Made by a program: the position numbers and the translations under genes
NCBI RefSeq assembly: GCF_900187445.1
Contig: NZ_FYEB01000002.1
Coordinates: forward strand, 461,511 to 525,510
Length of the DNA: 64,000 nucleotides
Source of the DNA: Pseudomonas sp. Irchel s3b2
GTDB taxonomy: Bacteria > Pseudomonadota > Gammaproteobacteria > Pseudomonadales > Pseudomonadaceae
Direction: 5' to 3'
Shown here: positions 55,251 to 64,000 of the stretch, piece after piece
Numbering within the stretch: the stretch's first letter is position 1
Layout: every line of letters begins with the position of its first letter
The notes under the pieces: model-generated
Told to the model about the DNA's origin: nothing
Seen by the model: only the letters and a program-made list of their open reading frames with translations
The model's database searches: none

Positions 55251-55284
55251 AAGCCGCTGCTTCCTCGGGAGCAGCGGTTTTTTT
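55251..55284 (+). terminator. Intrinsic terminator after acyl-CoA dehydrogenase copy 1
   Basis: AAGCCGCTGC - TTCCTCGGGA - GCAGCGG followed by seven T. It separates this gene from the diguanylate cyclase. Confidence 0.94.
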
Positions 55285-55457
55285 GTGTCTAATAAAAACC
55301 GCGTTATCTGTAAATAATCCTGACTAAAACGCTAAGAAGAACGCCATTGCTGCCGTTAAAGAGGATGGCGATGTGACACACGTCACATTGTATGTGCTTA
55401 ATTGCTCCAAGGTGAAGGCACAATGCCATCCCTGTTTGCCGGGTCGGAGCTTTACCC

Positions 55458-56747
55458 TTGCTGCGTTCTTCCGCTGTACGTTTCAGTCATTTTTTGCCAT
55501 CGCTGCTGTTGTTGCTTGCGGGGCTTGCGGCTGCCTACGTCAAGGATCTCAACGTTTTCTTCACTTCGCTGTTCAACGTACTGCCTACTCTGGTGCTATT
55601 GCTCGGCGGGGCGTATTGCGCGGTTTACCGACGTCAGCGTGAACTGTTTCTGATGGTCACGGTGTACATCGCCTACTTCATGCTGGACACCCAGACCGAC
55701 TATTACCGCGACAACGGTACGGTTCGTGAAGACGCCGCAGTGGTTTTCCATCTGTGCTGTCTGCTGTTGCCGTTGCTGTTTGGCTTGTTCGCCGCCTGGC
55801 AAGAGCGTACTCACCTGTTCCAGGACATGGTGGCGCGCTTCGCCGTGTTGCTGGCGTTCGGCAGCGTGGCGCTGGGGTTGGAACAAAGTTACCCACAGGC
55901 GCTGTTGATGTGGCTGTCGGAGATTCGCTGGCCAGCCCTGCATGGCGCCTGGATGAGCTTGATTCAGTTGTCCTACCCGGTATTCATCGCCTCGTTCCTG
56001 TTACTGGCCTGGCAATACTGGCGCAACCCAAGACCCTTGCACGCTGCGCAACTGGTGGGGGTGCTGGGATTGTTCTGGATGTTGCCGAAAACCTTCATCC
56101 TGCCGTTCACCCTGAACATCATGTGCAGCCAGGTGATGTTGATGATTGCCGCCGCGGTTGCCCATGAGGCCTATCAGATGGCTTTTCGCGATGAGCTCAC
56201 CGGTCTGCCGGGCCGTCGCGCCCTGAATGAACGCATGCAACGGCTGGGGCGCAATTACGTACTGGCTATGGGCGACGTCGATCACTTCAAGAAATTCAAC
56301 GACACCCATGGCCATGATGTCGGCGATCAAGTGCTGCGACTGGTCGCCAGCAAGCTGTCAAAAATCAGCGGTGGCGGTAGGGCCTATCGCTACGGCGGTG
56401 AAGAATTTGCTCTGGTGTTCGCAGGCAAAACCCTCGAAGAGTGTATGCCGCACCTGGAAGTCATCCGCGAATCCATCGCCACCTACAACATCCAGCTGCG
56501 CAATCAGAACGACCGCCCCCAAGATGACCAGCAGGGACGCCAGCGCCGCACGGGTTCAGGCGCTTCGAGTGTATCGGTCACGGTCAGCATCGGCGTCGCC
56601 GAGCGATTGGAACAGCGCACGCCTGAAGAGGTGCTCAAATCCGCTGACCAGGCGCTCTACAGCGCCAAAGGCGCGGGGCGAAACTGTGTGATGGCTTTCG
56701 GTCAGAACCGCCGTGGAGCGGTGCGCATGGGCGCCGCTGCGGGTTGA
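55458..56747 (+). CDS. Membrane diguanylate cyclase (GGDEF)
   Basis: 429 residues. Six to seven hydrophobic segments in the first 235 residues, then a GGDEF domain (about 245-420): FRDELTGLPGRRALNERM, MGDVDHFKKFNDTHGHDVGD (Mg/GTP site), and the active site RYGGEEFALVF (about 315). It should make cyclic di-GMP. The allosteric RxxD I-site is absent: SGGG stands at that place. The C-terminal half of the domain has a polar insertion rich in Gln/Arg/Ser (about 355-375). The start is TTG 55458, with GGAG 9 bases upstream; no in-frame ATG lies before the first membrane segment. It sits between two acyl-CoA dehydrogenase paralogues. Confidence 0.87.
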   Translation: MLRSSAVRFSHFLPSLLLLLAGLAAAYVKDLNVFFTSLFNVLPTLVLLLGGAYCAVYRRQRELFLMVTVYIAYFMLDTQTDYYRDNGTVREDAAVVFHLCCLLLPLLFGLFAAWQERTHLFQDMVARFAVLLAFGSVALGLEQSYPQALLMWLSEIRWPALHGAWMSLIQLSYPVFIASFLLLAWQYWRNPRPLHAAQLVGVLGLFWMLPKTFILPFTLNIMCSQVMLMIAAAVAHEAYQMAFRDELTGLPGRRALNERMQRLGRNYVLAMGDVDHFKKFNDTHGHDVGDQVLRLVASKLSKISGGGRAYRYGGEEFALVFAGKTLEECMPHLEVIRESIATYNIQLRNQNDRPQDDQQGRQRRTGSGASSVSVTVSIGVAERLEQRTPEEVLKSADQALYSAKGAGRNCVMAFGQNRRGAVRMGAAAG

Positions 56748-56837
56748 GTGATGATGGCGCATTCAGCGTCTGGACTGTGATTGTGAGGCGTGGTTGGCGG
56801 CAGTAGGTTTGAGCAATCTGCTGCCGGAGAAATGACC

Positions 56838-58634
56838 ATGCCCGAGTACAAAGCTCCCCTGCGCGACATGCGCTTTCTGATCGACCACGTCTTCGATTTT
56901 CACAGCAACTACGCCGCGCTGGGGGCCACCGATGCCAGCCCGGACATGATCAATGCGATCCTTGATGAAGGCGCGAAATTCTGTGAGAACGTTCTCGCAC
57001 CGCTGAACCGTAGCGGCGACGAAGAAGGCTGCCATTTCGACAACGGCGTGGTCACAACGCCGACAGGGTTCAAGCAGGCTTTCGCACAATACGTTGAAGG
57101 CGGCTGGCATGGCCTGGCGGCGGATCCGGCTTATGGTGGCCAGGGGTTGCCAAGCTCTCTGGGGCTGGTCATCAGTGAGATGGTCGGCTCCAGCAACACC
57201 TCCTGGGGCATGTACCCCGGCCTGACTCACGGTGCGATGTCAGCCATCCATGCTCATGGCACTGAAGAACAGAAACAGACCTATCTGAGCAAGCTCACCG
57301 CTGGCCAATGGACTGGAACCATGTGCCTGACCGAAGCCCATTGCGGCACCGATCTGGGCATTATCAAGACTCGCGCCGTGCCTGAGGCTGACGGTAGCTA
57401 TACGATTTCCGGCAGCAAGATCTTTATCTCCGCCGGCGAGCACGACATGAGTGACAACATCATTCACCTGGTGCTGGCCAAACTGCCGGACGCTCCTGCC
57501 GGTACCAAGGGTATTTCGCTGTTTATCGTTCCTAAATTCCTACCCAATGCCGAGGGCGAGGCGGGCGAGCGCAATGGTGTTTCCTGCGGTTCGATCGAAC
57601 ACAAAATGGGCATCAAGGCCTCGGCCACCTGTGTGCTGAATTTCGACGATGCCCAAGGTTTCTTGATCGGTGAGCCGAACAAGGGCCTGAACTGCATGTT
57701 CACCATGATGAACCACGCGCGGCTCGGCACCGGTATGCAAGGTTTGTGTCTGGGTGAGGCGAGCTTCCAGGGTGCGATCAAATACGCCAACGACCGCCTG
57801 CAAATGCGTTCGCTGACCGGCCCGAAAGCGCCGGAAAAAGTCGCCGACCCGATCATCGTTCATCCCGATGTGCGCAGGATGTTGCTGACCATGAAGGCCT
57901 TCAACGAAGGCAACCGGGCGCTGACTTATTTCACCGCGCAGTTGCTCGATGCCGCTCATCTGAGCCCGGATGAAACGGCGCGTCAGGATGCTGAAGACCT
58001 GTTGGCGTTCCTGACGCCAATCTGCAAAGCCTTCATGACCGACACTGGGCTGGAGGTGACTAACCTCGGTATGCAGGTGTTTGGCGGTCACGGTTTCATT
58101 CGTGAGTGGGGCATGGAACAGCTGGTTCGCGACTGCCGGATCGCGCCAATCTATGAAGGAACCAACGGCATTCAGGCGCTCGACTTACTTGGGCGCAAAG
58201 TCCTTGGCAGTCAGGGAAAACTGCTGCGCGGCTTCACCAAAATCGTCCACAAGTTCTGTGCGGCAAACGCTGAACATCCGCAACTCGCCAGCTATGTGGC
58301 GCAGCTCAATGGTCTGAATCAGCAGTGGGGCGAGTTGACCACCAAGGTCGGCATGGCCGCGATGAAAAATCCGGATGAAGTCGGCGCCGCCTCGGTGGAT
58401 TACCTGATGTATAGCGGCTACATCATCCTCGGCTACCTGTGGTTGCGCATGGTGTTGGTGGCTCAGACGCAGTTGGAGGCGGGCAGCGGCGATGCCAATT
58501 ACTGCCGGGGAAAACTGGCGACCAGCGAGTTTTACTTCAAGCGTTTGCTGCCGCGTACCGCCGCACATCGGGCGGCCATCGAGGCTGGCAGCGATTGTCT
58601 GATGAAGCTGCCGGCGGAGTTGTTTGCGCTCTGA
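56838..58634 (+). CDS. Acyl-CoA dehydrogenase, FadE-type, copy 2
   Basis: 598 residues from ATG 56838 (GGAGAAATGACC upstream; ATG 56832 is the alternative). Same domain order as copy 1 and nearly the same motifs: [78 protein letters not shown] with the catalytic Glu. It is about 65-70 percent identical to copy 1 by eye. No PsrA box is visible in its 90-bp upstream gap, so it may be read from the cyclase promoter. Confidence 0.92.
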   Translation: MPEYKAPLRDMRFLIDHVFDFHSNYAALGATDASPDMINAILDEGAKFCENVLAPLNRSGDEEGCHFDNGVVTTPTGFKQAFAQYVEGGWHGLAADPAYGGQGLPSSLGLVISEMVGSSNTSWGMYPGLTHGAMSAIHAHGTEEQKQTYLSKLTAGQWTGTMCLTEAHCGTDLGIIKTRAVPEADGSYTISGSKIFISAGEHDMSDNIIHLVLAKLPDAPAGTKGISLFIVPKFLPNAEGEAGERNGVSCGSIEHKMGIKASATCVLNFDDAQGFLIGEPNKGLNCMFTMMNHARLGTGMQGLCLGEASFQGAIKYANDRLQMRSLTGPKAPEKVADPIIVHPDVRRMLLTMKAFNEGNRALTYFTAQLLDAAHLSPDETARQDAEDLLAFLTPICKAFMTDTGLEVTNLGMQVFGGHGFIREWGMEQLVRDCRIAPIYEGTNGIQALDLLGRKVLGSQGKLLRGFTKIVHKFCAANAEHPQLASYVAQLNGLNQQWGELTTKVGMAAMKNPDEVGAASVDYLMYSGYIILGYLWLRMVLVAQTQLEAGSGDANYCRGKLATSEFYFKRLLPRTAAHRAAIEAGSDCLMKLPAELFAL

Positions 58635-58651
58635 CGGTTAGGCTTGAAAAG

Positions 58652-58740
58652 CTTCGCGGGCAAGCCACGCTCCTACGGTTCTATGTCGTTCACGTGAAAT
58701 GCGTGCGACACGACCTGTAGGCGCGAGGCTTGCCCGCGAA
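58652..58740. repeat. REP pair between acyl-CoA dehydrogenase copies 2 and 3
   Basis: TTCGCGGGCAAGCCACGCTCC left and CTGTAGGCGCGAGGCTTGCC right, with TGTCGTTCACG/CGTGCGACA inner pairing. Confidence 0.86.
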
Positions 58741-58889
58741 TGCGTTCTTCAGCTGATAATGCCTGTGACTAAAAATAACAAAACAGTCATGAGTTGACCC
58801 TATGTGTCGTAAAAGTTGTTGAGGTACACTCGGACACAACGAAATCACTATTCCTACGAACCACCTGTTTAGATCTTGCGAGGTTTGCC

Positions 58890-60668
58890 ATGGCTGACTA
58901 CAAAGCGCCCCTGCGCGATATGCGCTTCGTCCTCAATGAAGTTTTCGAGGTCGCCAAACTCTGGGCCGAACTGCCTGCGCTGGCCGAGACCGTCGATGCG
59001 GAAACGGTTGAAGCCATTCTCGAAGAAGCCGGCAAGGTCACCAGCAAAAGCATTGCGCCGCTGAGCCGTGCAGCTGACGAAGAAGGTTGCCACTGGGCCG
59101 ACGGTGCCGTCACCACCCCGGCCGGTTTCCCACAGGCTTATCAGACCTACGCTGAAGGCGGTTGGGTCGGTGTCGGTGGCGATCCGACCTACGGCGGCAT
59201 GGGCATGCCCAAGGCGGTTTCGGCGCAGGTTGAAGAAATGGTCAACTCCGCGAGCCTGTCGTTCGGTCTGTACCCGATGCTGACCGCCGGCGCCTGTCTG
59301 TCGATCAACGCCCACGCCAGCGAAGAGCTGAAAGCCGCGTATCTGCCGAACATGTACGCCGGTGTATGGGCCGGTTCCATGTGCCTGACCGAGCCGCACG
59401 CCGGTACTGACCTGGGGATTATCCGTACCAAGGCCGAGCCTCAGGCCGATGGTTCCTACAAAGTCAGCGGCACCAAAATCTTCATCACCGGCGGTGAACA
59501 CGACCTGACCGAGAACATCATCCACCTGGTACTGGCCAAACTGCCGGACGCACCGGCGGGGCCGAAAGGCATTTCGCTGTTCCTGGTGCCGAAGTTCATG
59601 GTCAATGCCGATGGAAGCTTGGGTGCGCGCAACCCGGCGAATTGCGGTTCGATCGAACACAAGATGGGCATCCAGGCGTCCGCGACCTGCGTGATGAACT
59701 TCGACGAAGCCGTGGGTTACCTGGTCGGCGAGCCGAACAAAGGCCTGGCGGCGATGTTCACCATGATGAACTACGAGCGTCTGGGCGTTGGCATCCAAGG
59801 CCTGGCCACTGGCGAGCGCTCGTACCAGAACGCTATCGAATACGCTCGCGACCGCCTGCAAAGCCGCTCGCCGACTGGCGCGCAGAACAAGGACAAGGTG
59901 GCTGACCCGATCATCGTCCACCCGGACGTGCGTCGCATGCTGCTGACCATGAAAGCCTCGAACGAAGGCGGCCGTGCCTTCTCCACTTACGTGGCGATGC
60001 AACTGGACACTGCCAAGTTCAGCGAAGACGCCACCACCCGCAAGCGCGCAGAAGACCTGGTTGCATTGCTGACGCCGGTGGCCAAGGCTTTCCTGACCGA
60101 CCTGGGTCTGGAAACCACGGTTCACGGCCAGCAGGTTTTTGGCGGTCACGGCTACATCCGTGAGTGGGGCCAGGAGCAACTGGTTCGTGACGTACGGATC
60201 ACTCAGATCTACGAAGGCACCAACGGTATTCAGGCGCTGGACCTTGTAGGACGCAAGATCGTCGGCAGCGGCGGGGCGTTCTACAACCTGTTCGCTGATG
60301 AGATTCGTCATTTCATCGCGACGGCCAGTGCTGATCTGGCGGAATTCACCAAGCCGCTGAATGATGCAGTGGACACCCTCGACGAACTGACCGCGTGGTT
60401 GCTGGACCGGGCAAAGAACGACCCGAACGAAATTGGCGCGGCGTCGGTCGAGTACCTGCAAGCCTTCGGTTACATGGCCTACGCCTACATGTGGGCACTG
60501 ATGGCCAAGGCAGCCTTCGGTAAAGAAGCGCAGGACGATTTCTACGCGAGCAAACTCGGTACGGCGCGGTTCTATTTCGCACGTCTACTGCCGCGTATTC
60601 ACTCGTTGAGCGCGTCGGTAAAGGCGGGTGGCGAATCGCTGTTCCTGCTGGACGCAGAACAATTCTGA
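58890..60668 (+). CDS. Acyl-CoA dehydrogenase, FadE-type, copy 3
   Basis: 592 residues from ATG 58890 (GAGG, 8 bases upstream). Domain order as in copies 1 and 2, but more diverged: MCLTEPHAGTDLGII, FITGGEHDLTENI, FNSPT-region replaced by [65 protein letters not shown]. It matches the position of P. aeruginosa PA0508 (FadE2). A REP pair separates it from copy 2, so it probably has its own promoter. Confidence 0.92.
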   Translation: MADYKAPLRDMRFVLNEVFEVAKLWAELPALAETVDAETVEAILEEAGKVTSKSIAPLSRAADEEGCHWADGAVTTPAGFPQAYQTYAEGGWVGVGGDPTYGGMGMPKAVSAQVEEMVNSASLSFGLYPMLTAGACLSINAHASEELKAAYLPNMYAGVWAGSMCLTEPHAGTDLGIIRTKAEPQADGSYKVSGTKIFITGGEHDLTENIIHLVLAKLPDAPAGPKGISLFLVPKFMVNADGSLGARNPANCGSIEHKMGIQASATCVMNFDEAVGYLVGEPNKGLAAMFTMMNYERLGVGIQGLATGERSYQNAIEYARDRLQSRSPTGAQNKDKVADPIIVHPDVRRMLLTMKASNEGGRAFSTYVAMQLDTAKFSEDATTRKRAEDLVALLTPVAKAFLTDLGLETTVHGQQVFGGHGYIREWGQEQLVRDVRITQIYEGTNGIQALDLVGRKIVGSGGAFYNLFADEIRHFIATASADLAEFTKPLNDAVDTLDELTAWLLDRAKNDPNEIGAASVEYLQAFGYMAYAYMWALMAKAAFGKEAQDDFYASKLGTARFYFARLLPRIHSLSASVKAGGESLFLLDAEQF

Positions 60669-60681
60669 CCCATTAACGTTA

Positions 60682-60699
60682 TGTAAGCATTCTCTTACA
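60682..60699. promoter_or_regulatory. GacA upstream activating sequence of rsmY
   Basis: TGTAAG-CATTCT-CTTACA, a perfect match to the known GacA box TGTAAGN6CTTACA. The palindrome extends outward to ACGTTA/TAACGT. Its centre is about 66 bases before the inferred RNA start, the usual distance. Confidence 0.95.
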
Positions 60700-60755
60700 T
60701 AACGTGCTGCTGTTTTCCCATAGGCGAAGATTGGATCCACAGCTAATCTACTTCA

Positions 60756-60876
60756 CATGGACGTCGCGCAGGAAGCGCAAAGCAACAACACGGACACGTA
60801 GGATTCTGCCAGGAAGGCGGAGTGAAATGGATGTCAGGGAAACAGTCTGCAAAGCCCCGCTTCGGCGGGGTTTTCT
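60756..60876 (+). ncRNA. rsmY: Small regulatory RNA RsmY
   Basis: About 118-120 nt RNA that sequesters RsmA/RsmE. It carries eight GGA motifs (ATGGAC, CAGGAA, ACGGAC, TAGGAT, CAGGAA, GCGGAG, ATGGAT, AGGGAA), several in predicted hairpin loops such as GCGCAGGAAGCGC and GCCAGGAAGGC. It ends in a terminator hairpin CCCCGC-TTCG-GCGGGG with a T run (60855-60875). A -10-like TAATCT lies at 60744-60749. The start is inferred from the length and the GacA box. Synteny supports rsmY over rsmX or rsmZ. Confidence 0.92.
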
Positions 60877-61032
60877 TTTGTCTGCGAAAAAGTACTCAGC
60901 TCATTGAGGCTGAAGGCATGTAGCAGGTTTAGCGTGTAGGGTATGAGCTGAATTCGCACTGAACCCTGACGAACGGTACATGTCGATTAGCTATATGGCT
61001 CACACGAGCCAACTTCAATCAGGAGCTACCCC

Positions 61033-61191
61033 ATGGACTTTATTCGAATCATCATCGCCATTCTATTGCCGCCACTGGGTGTGTTTCTGCAAGTCGGTTT
61101 CGCTGGGGCGTTCTGGCTGAATATTCTGCTGACGTTGTGCGGTTACATTCCGGGGATCGTGCACGCGGTGTATATCATCGCCAAGCGTTGA
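61033..61191 (+). CDS. YqaE/Pmp3 family small membrane protein
   Basis: 52 residues with two membrane helices: FIRIIIAILLPPLGVFLQVG and WLNILLTLCGYIPGIVHAVY. The PPLGV and GYIPGIVHA motifs are diagnostic of the Pmp3/YqaE/UPF0057 family, involved in membrane potential and salt or cold stress. AGGAG lies 8 bases before the ATG. Confidence 0.93.
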   Translation: MDFIRIIIAILLPPLGVFLQVGFAGAFWLNILLTLCGYIPGIVHAVYIIAKR

Positions 61192-61215
61192 GATTCCCGG
61201 CGTCCGGTAAATAGC

Positions 61216-61282
61216 CTTCGCGGGCAAGCCTCGCTCCTACAGGGATAACACCATACCCGTAGGAGCGAGGCTTGCCCGCGAA
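61216..61282. repeat. REP pair, short spacer
   Basis: TTCGCGGGCAAGCCTCGCTC left, CGTAGGAGCGAGGCTTGCCC right, about 16 bp apart. It lies between the converging YqaE and pqqH genes. Confidence 0.88.
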
Positions 61283-61297
61283 CGGCGCGACGCGGTT

Positions 61298-63130
61298 TCA
61301 GCCTGCGAGCGCCATCACCCGCCGATAAAACAACCACTCCTGCTCCAGCGCATGGGCCTGATTGCCGGCCTTGCGAAAGCCATGGCGTTCATCCGCGTAG
61401 TAATGCGCTTCGACCAGAATACCGTTGTCCTGCAATGCCTTGACCATGTCGCGGGTCTGTAGCGGCACCACCACGGCGTCCAGTTCACCCTGAAAGAAAA
61501 TCACCGGAACGCTGATGTTGTTCGCGTGCAGCAATGGCGTGCGTGCGGCATAGCGTTCAGCGTCCTGCACCGGGTCGCCGATCAACCAGTCCAGATAATC
61601 GCCTTCGAGCTTGTGGGTGGCGCGGCCTAGCGCAACAGGATCGCTGACGCCATAGAGGCTGGCGCCCGCACGAAAGACCTTGTGAAGGGCCAGTGCGCAC
61701 AACGTGGTGTAGCCACCGGCGCTGCCTCCACGGATAAACGCCTTGTTGCCGTCGATCAGTCCACGTTCGGCGAGGTAGGCGACCACCGCACAAGCATCTT
61801 CCACATCCACATCGCCCCAGCTCAAATGCAGCGCCTGGCGATAAGCGCGGCCATAGCCGCTGCTGCCTCGGTAGTTGAGGTCGGCCACGGCGAAGCCGCG
61901 TTGTGCCCAATACTGGATCCGCGGGTCGAGCATCGGGTAACAGGCCGAAGTCGGGCCGCCGTGAATGAACACCACCAACGGCGGTTTCGTGTCGCCGGTC
62001 ATCGCTGGGTAGAAGAAACCGTGGGCCTCACCCGAACCGCTCGGATAGCGCAGGGTTTGTGGGCGGCTGATCTGCTCGGTGGGCAATGGCGCTATTCCGC
62101 CGGCCAGAACCTTGACCTGTCGGGTTTCGCGGTCAATGGCAATCACCGCCGACGAACTGACCGGCGAAGCGGCGATGCAGTAGATGAACTGCTCATCCTG
62201 TGCGAGGTGGCGGAAGCGGCTGTAGTCGCCCGTGAAATCGTCACGGGAACCATCGCCATGACAAAGCCCCAGTCGACCAAAACCGCCCTCGGTCCAACTC
62301 GCCAGATAAGTGTCTTCGCCCAACGGCAACCAGGTGCAACCACCCAGTTGCCAAGGCGCCGGTCCATGGTCGGCAGCGGCACTCGGGAGCGGATTCAGAC
62401 CGTTGGCCGATTCCATCCATGGCTGCCAGAAACCGTCACGATCCGTCAGACAAAATAAACGACCGCTGTCATCGAATCGAGGTTGTTGCAGTGACTCCTG
62501 AGCACTATCGCCGGCCACACAGCGCGGTTGCGAAAAGGTGTGATCGCTCTGGCGTTCGGCAACCATCAGGCGAGTCGCGGTCCAGGGTTGATACGGACGA
62601 TTCCACTCGATCCAGGCCAGACGTCGACCGTCAGTACTCACGGTCGGAGCCGCGTAGAAGTCGGCACCTTCGGCCAGCAGATGGCGTTGGCCGTCAGCCA
62701 GATCGATAGCCACCAGGCGATGTCGATCGCGGTTCTCTTCCACCGCCAGCACTTGCCCGTTGGCGAAGTGCAAATCGCCGTAGCGGCATTCACTTGAAGT
62801 CAGCACCTCAGGCGTCTCACCCGTCAGCGATTGCCGGTACAGTTGCTGGTCTGCCTCGTTGACGAAAACAAGCCCGTCATCTGTCAGACAAAACGCACCG
62901 CCGCCATATTCGTACACCCGGCTGCGCACGCTAAAGGTGGGCGGCGTCAGGCAACGAGCCTGGCTGTCACGCCACTGCCAGATTCGACAGGCGGCGTCCT
63001 CGGGGCGGTACTCGTTCCAGAACAGGCCATGTTGCCCGACCTGCAGCTCGGCGAAGTCGATGCCGGCCGCCACAGCCCTGGCGGCGCTTAAAGGTTCAGC
63101 TTTTGGCGATAAGGCGTGAGTTTCGTTCAT
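61298..63130 (-). CDS. pqqH: Prolyl-oligopeptidase-like S9 peptidase of the PQQ operon
   Basis: 610 residues. N-terminal beta-propeller (about 30-375) and C-terminal alpha/beta hydrolase (about 380-605) with catalytic Ser in [10 protein letters not shown] (about 460), Asp in [12 protein letters not shown] (about 545) and His in ADERHGFRK (about 578). It directly follows pqqE, overlapping it by 35 bases, as P. aeruginosa PA1990 (PqqH) follows pqqE. It may process the PqqA peptide or leftovers. ATG 63130 is used; a TTG at 63151 is in frame. Confidence 0.88.
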   Translation of the reverse strand: MNETHALSPKAEPLSAARAVAAGIDFAELQVGQHGLFWNEYRPEDAACRIWQWRDSQARCLTPPTFSVRSRVYEYGGGAFCLTDDGLVFVNEADQQLYRQSLTGETPEVLTSSECRYGDLHFANGQVLAVEENRDRHRLVAIDLADGQRHLLAEGADFYAAPTVSTDGRRLAWIEWNRPYQPWTATRLMVAERQSDHTFSQPRCVAGDSAQESLQQPRFDDSGRLFCLTDRDGFWQPWMESANGLNPLPSAAADHGPAPWQLGGCTWLPLGEDTYLASWTEGGFGRLGLCHGDGSRDDFTGDYSRFRHLAQDEQFIYCIAASPVSSSAVIAIDRETRQVKVLAGGIAPLPTEQISRPQTLRYPSGSGEAHGFFYPAMTGDTKPPLVVFIHGGPTSACYPMLDPRIQYWAQRGFAVADLNYRGSSGYGRAYRQALHLSWGDVDVEDACAVVAYLAERGLIDGNKAFIRGGSAGGYTTLCALALHKVFRAGASLYGVSDPVALGRATHKLEGDYLDWLIGDPVQDAERYAARTPLLHANNISVPVIFFQGELDAVVVPLQTRDMVKALQDNGILVEAHYYADERHGFRKAGNQAHALEQEWLFYRRVMALAG

Positions 63131-64000
63131 TGCGAAAGGCCAGTTGTTCAATGGTCTGGGTCGCGTGTTCGGCTTCTTCGCGGGCCTTGAAAATCACGCC
63201 GTGATATTCCGACTTGCTGCACACCGGGTCGGCATTGCTCGCGTCACCCGTGAGCATGAACGCCTGACAGCGGCAGCCGCCGAAGTCTTTTTCTTTCTCG
63301 TCACAGGAACGGCACGGCTCAGGCATCCAGTCATAACCGCGAAAGCGGTTGAAGCCGAACGAGTCGTACCAGATGTGCTGCATGCTGTGGTCGCGCACGT
63401 TGGGAAATTGCACCGGCATCTGTCGGGCGCCATGACAGGGCAGGGCGGTTCCGTCCGGCGTGACTGTCAGAAAAATACTGCCCCAGCCATTCATACAGGC
63501 TTTCGGGCGTTCTTCGTAATAGTCCGGCGTGACGAAAATAAGCTTGCACGGATGCCCTTCAGCTTCCAATGTGGCGCGGTATTCATTGGTGATGCGTTCG
63601 GCGCGAACCAATTGCTCTTTGGTCGGCAGCAGCCCAACCCGATTGAGCTGCGCCCAGCCGTAAAACTGGCACGTCGCGAGTTCAACGAAGTCCGCCTCAA
63701 GGGCGATGCACAGCTCGATGATCCGGTCGATCTTGTCGATATTGTGCCGATGGGTGACGAAGTTCAGCACCATCGGGTAGCCGTGAGCCTTCACCGCGCG
63801 AGCCATTTCGAGTTTTTGCGCGAAGGCCTTTTTTGAGCCGGCCAGCAGGTTGTTCACTTGCTCGTCGCTGGCCTGGAAACTGATCTGGATGTGGTCCAGA
63901 CCGGCCTTCTTGAAATCGCTGATTTTTTGCTCGGTGAGACCGATACCGGAGGTGATCAGGTTGGTGTAGAAACCCAGCTTGCGCGCTTCAAAGATCAGCT
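63096..64000 (-). CDS. pqqE: PqqE, PqqA peptide cyclase (radical SAM/SPASM), 5' end outside the window
   Basis: About 301 residues of the C-terminal part are present; the frame is open to the right edge. It begins with the TIM-barrel part ([29 protein letters not shown]) and ends with the SPASM domain: [49 protein letters not shown] cysteines. It makes the Glu-Tyr carbon-carbon bond in PqqA, the first step in PQQ cofactor synthesis. The radical-SAM CxxxCxxC site lies upstream of the window. Confidence 0.94.
   Translation of the reverse strand, partial: LIFEARKLGFYTNLITSGIGLTEQKISDFKKAGLDHIQISFQASDEQVNNLLAGSKKAFAQKLEMARAVKAHGYPMVLNFVTHRHNIDKIDRIIELCIALEADFVELATCQFYGWAQLNRVGLLPTKEQLVRAERITNEYRATLEAEGHPCKLIFVTPDYYEERPKACMNGWGSIFLTVTPDGTALPCHGARQMPVQFPNVRDHSMQHIWYDSFGFNRFRGYDWMPEPCRSCDEKEKDFGGCRCQAFMLTGDASNADPVCSKSEYHGVIFKAREEAEHATQTIEQLAFRNERNSRLIAKS

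Noticed and set aside
58869..60461. 530-codon minus-strand frame across acyl-CoA dehydrogenase copy 3
   Set aside because: Antisense shadow of a confidently identified gene; His/Val/Gln-rich low-complexity translation.
60704..60907. 67-codon frame between copy 3 and YqaE
   Set aside because: It lies over rsmY, with its GacA box, GGA motifs and terminator; the DNA is an RNA gene.

Overview
The window looks like chromosomal DNA of a Pseudomonas of the fluorescens group. The evidence is high GC and strong codon bias, Pseudomonas-type gene order (gbcAB, glyA-soxBDAG-purU-fdhA, creBC/creD, bioBFHCD followed by acyl-CoA dehydrogenases, rsmY, pqqE-pqqH), many paired REP elements built on GTAGGAGCGAGC...GCCCGCGAA, and a GacA-controlled Rsm small RNA. 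No tRNA, rRNA, CRISPR array, transposase or prophage was seen.

Region 1 (1-17.6 kb) is a choline/glycine-betaine breakdown block. GbcA/GbcB demethylate glycine betaine, SoxBDAG oxidises sarcosine, GlyA interconverts glycine and serine, PurU and FdhA dispose of the one-carbon units, and a threonine aldolase sits nearby. A three-gene, translationally coupled type VI secretion module is inserted between gbcB and the rest (2.87-5.2 kb): an orphan Hcp, a glycine-zipper protein that is a likely pore-forming effector, and a small membrane protein that is a likely immunity protein.

Region 2 (17.6-24.8 kb) is the most unusual part. Four short Rhs-core proteins of about 340 residues share a nearly identical core of about 176 residues ending in DPTGH and carry four unrelated tails. 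A truncated second copy of the fdhA 3' end lies inside the array and records a tandem duplication. One copy is broken at a G10 tract. A shared motif lies upstream of three copies. Three of the four tails carry a PPxY motif. A DUF2780 protein, a YihG-like acyltransferase and a retropepsin-like protein sit among them.

Region 3 (24.8-38.7 kb) holds creBC and creD, a glutathione transferase, an iron-uptake set (ECF sigma factor, FecR-type anti-sigma, TonB receptor with signalling domain, PepSY membrane protein and a small partner), a DnaQ-like exonuclease coupled to a cNMP/CBS/nucleotidyltransferase protein, and a divergent single-domain receiver.

Region 4 (38.9-48 kb) holds malate synthase G, a GcvR-like ACT protein, RarD, SrkA, PhoX, ModE and a ComF-type phosphoribosyltransferase, with a small cluster of DnaA boxes before rarD. 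Region 5 (48-64 kb) holds the overlapping biotin operon, a small rod-like protein, three paralogous long acyl-CoA dehydrogenases (the first behind a textbook promoter with a PsrA-type operator) with a diguanylate cyclase between two of them, rsmY with its GacA activating site, a YqaE/Pmp3 peptide, and the pqqH-pqqE end of the PQQ operon, cut by the window edge. Most intergenic gaps hold REP pairs or a second family of palindromic repeats with GATCGTTCCCACGC arms.
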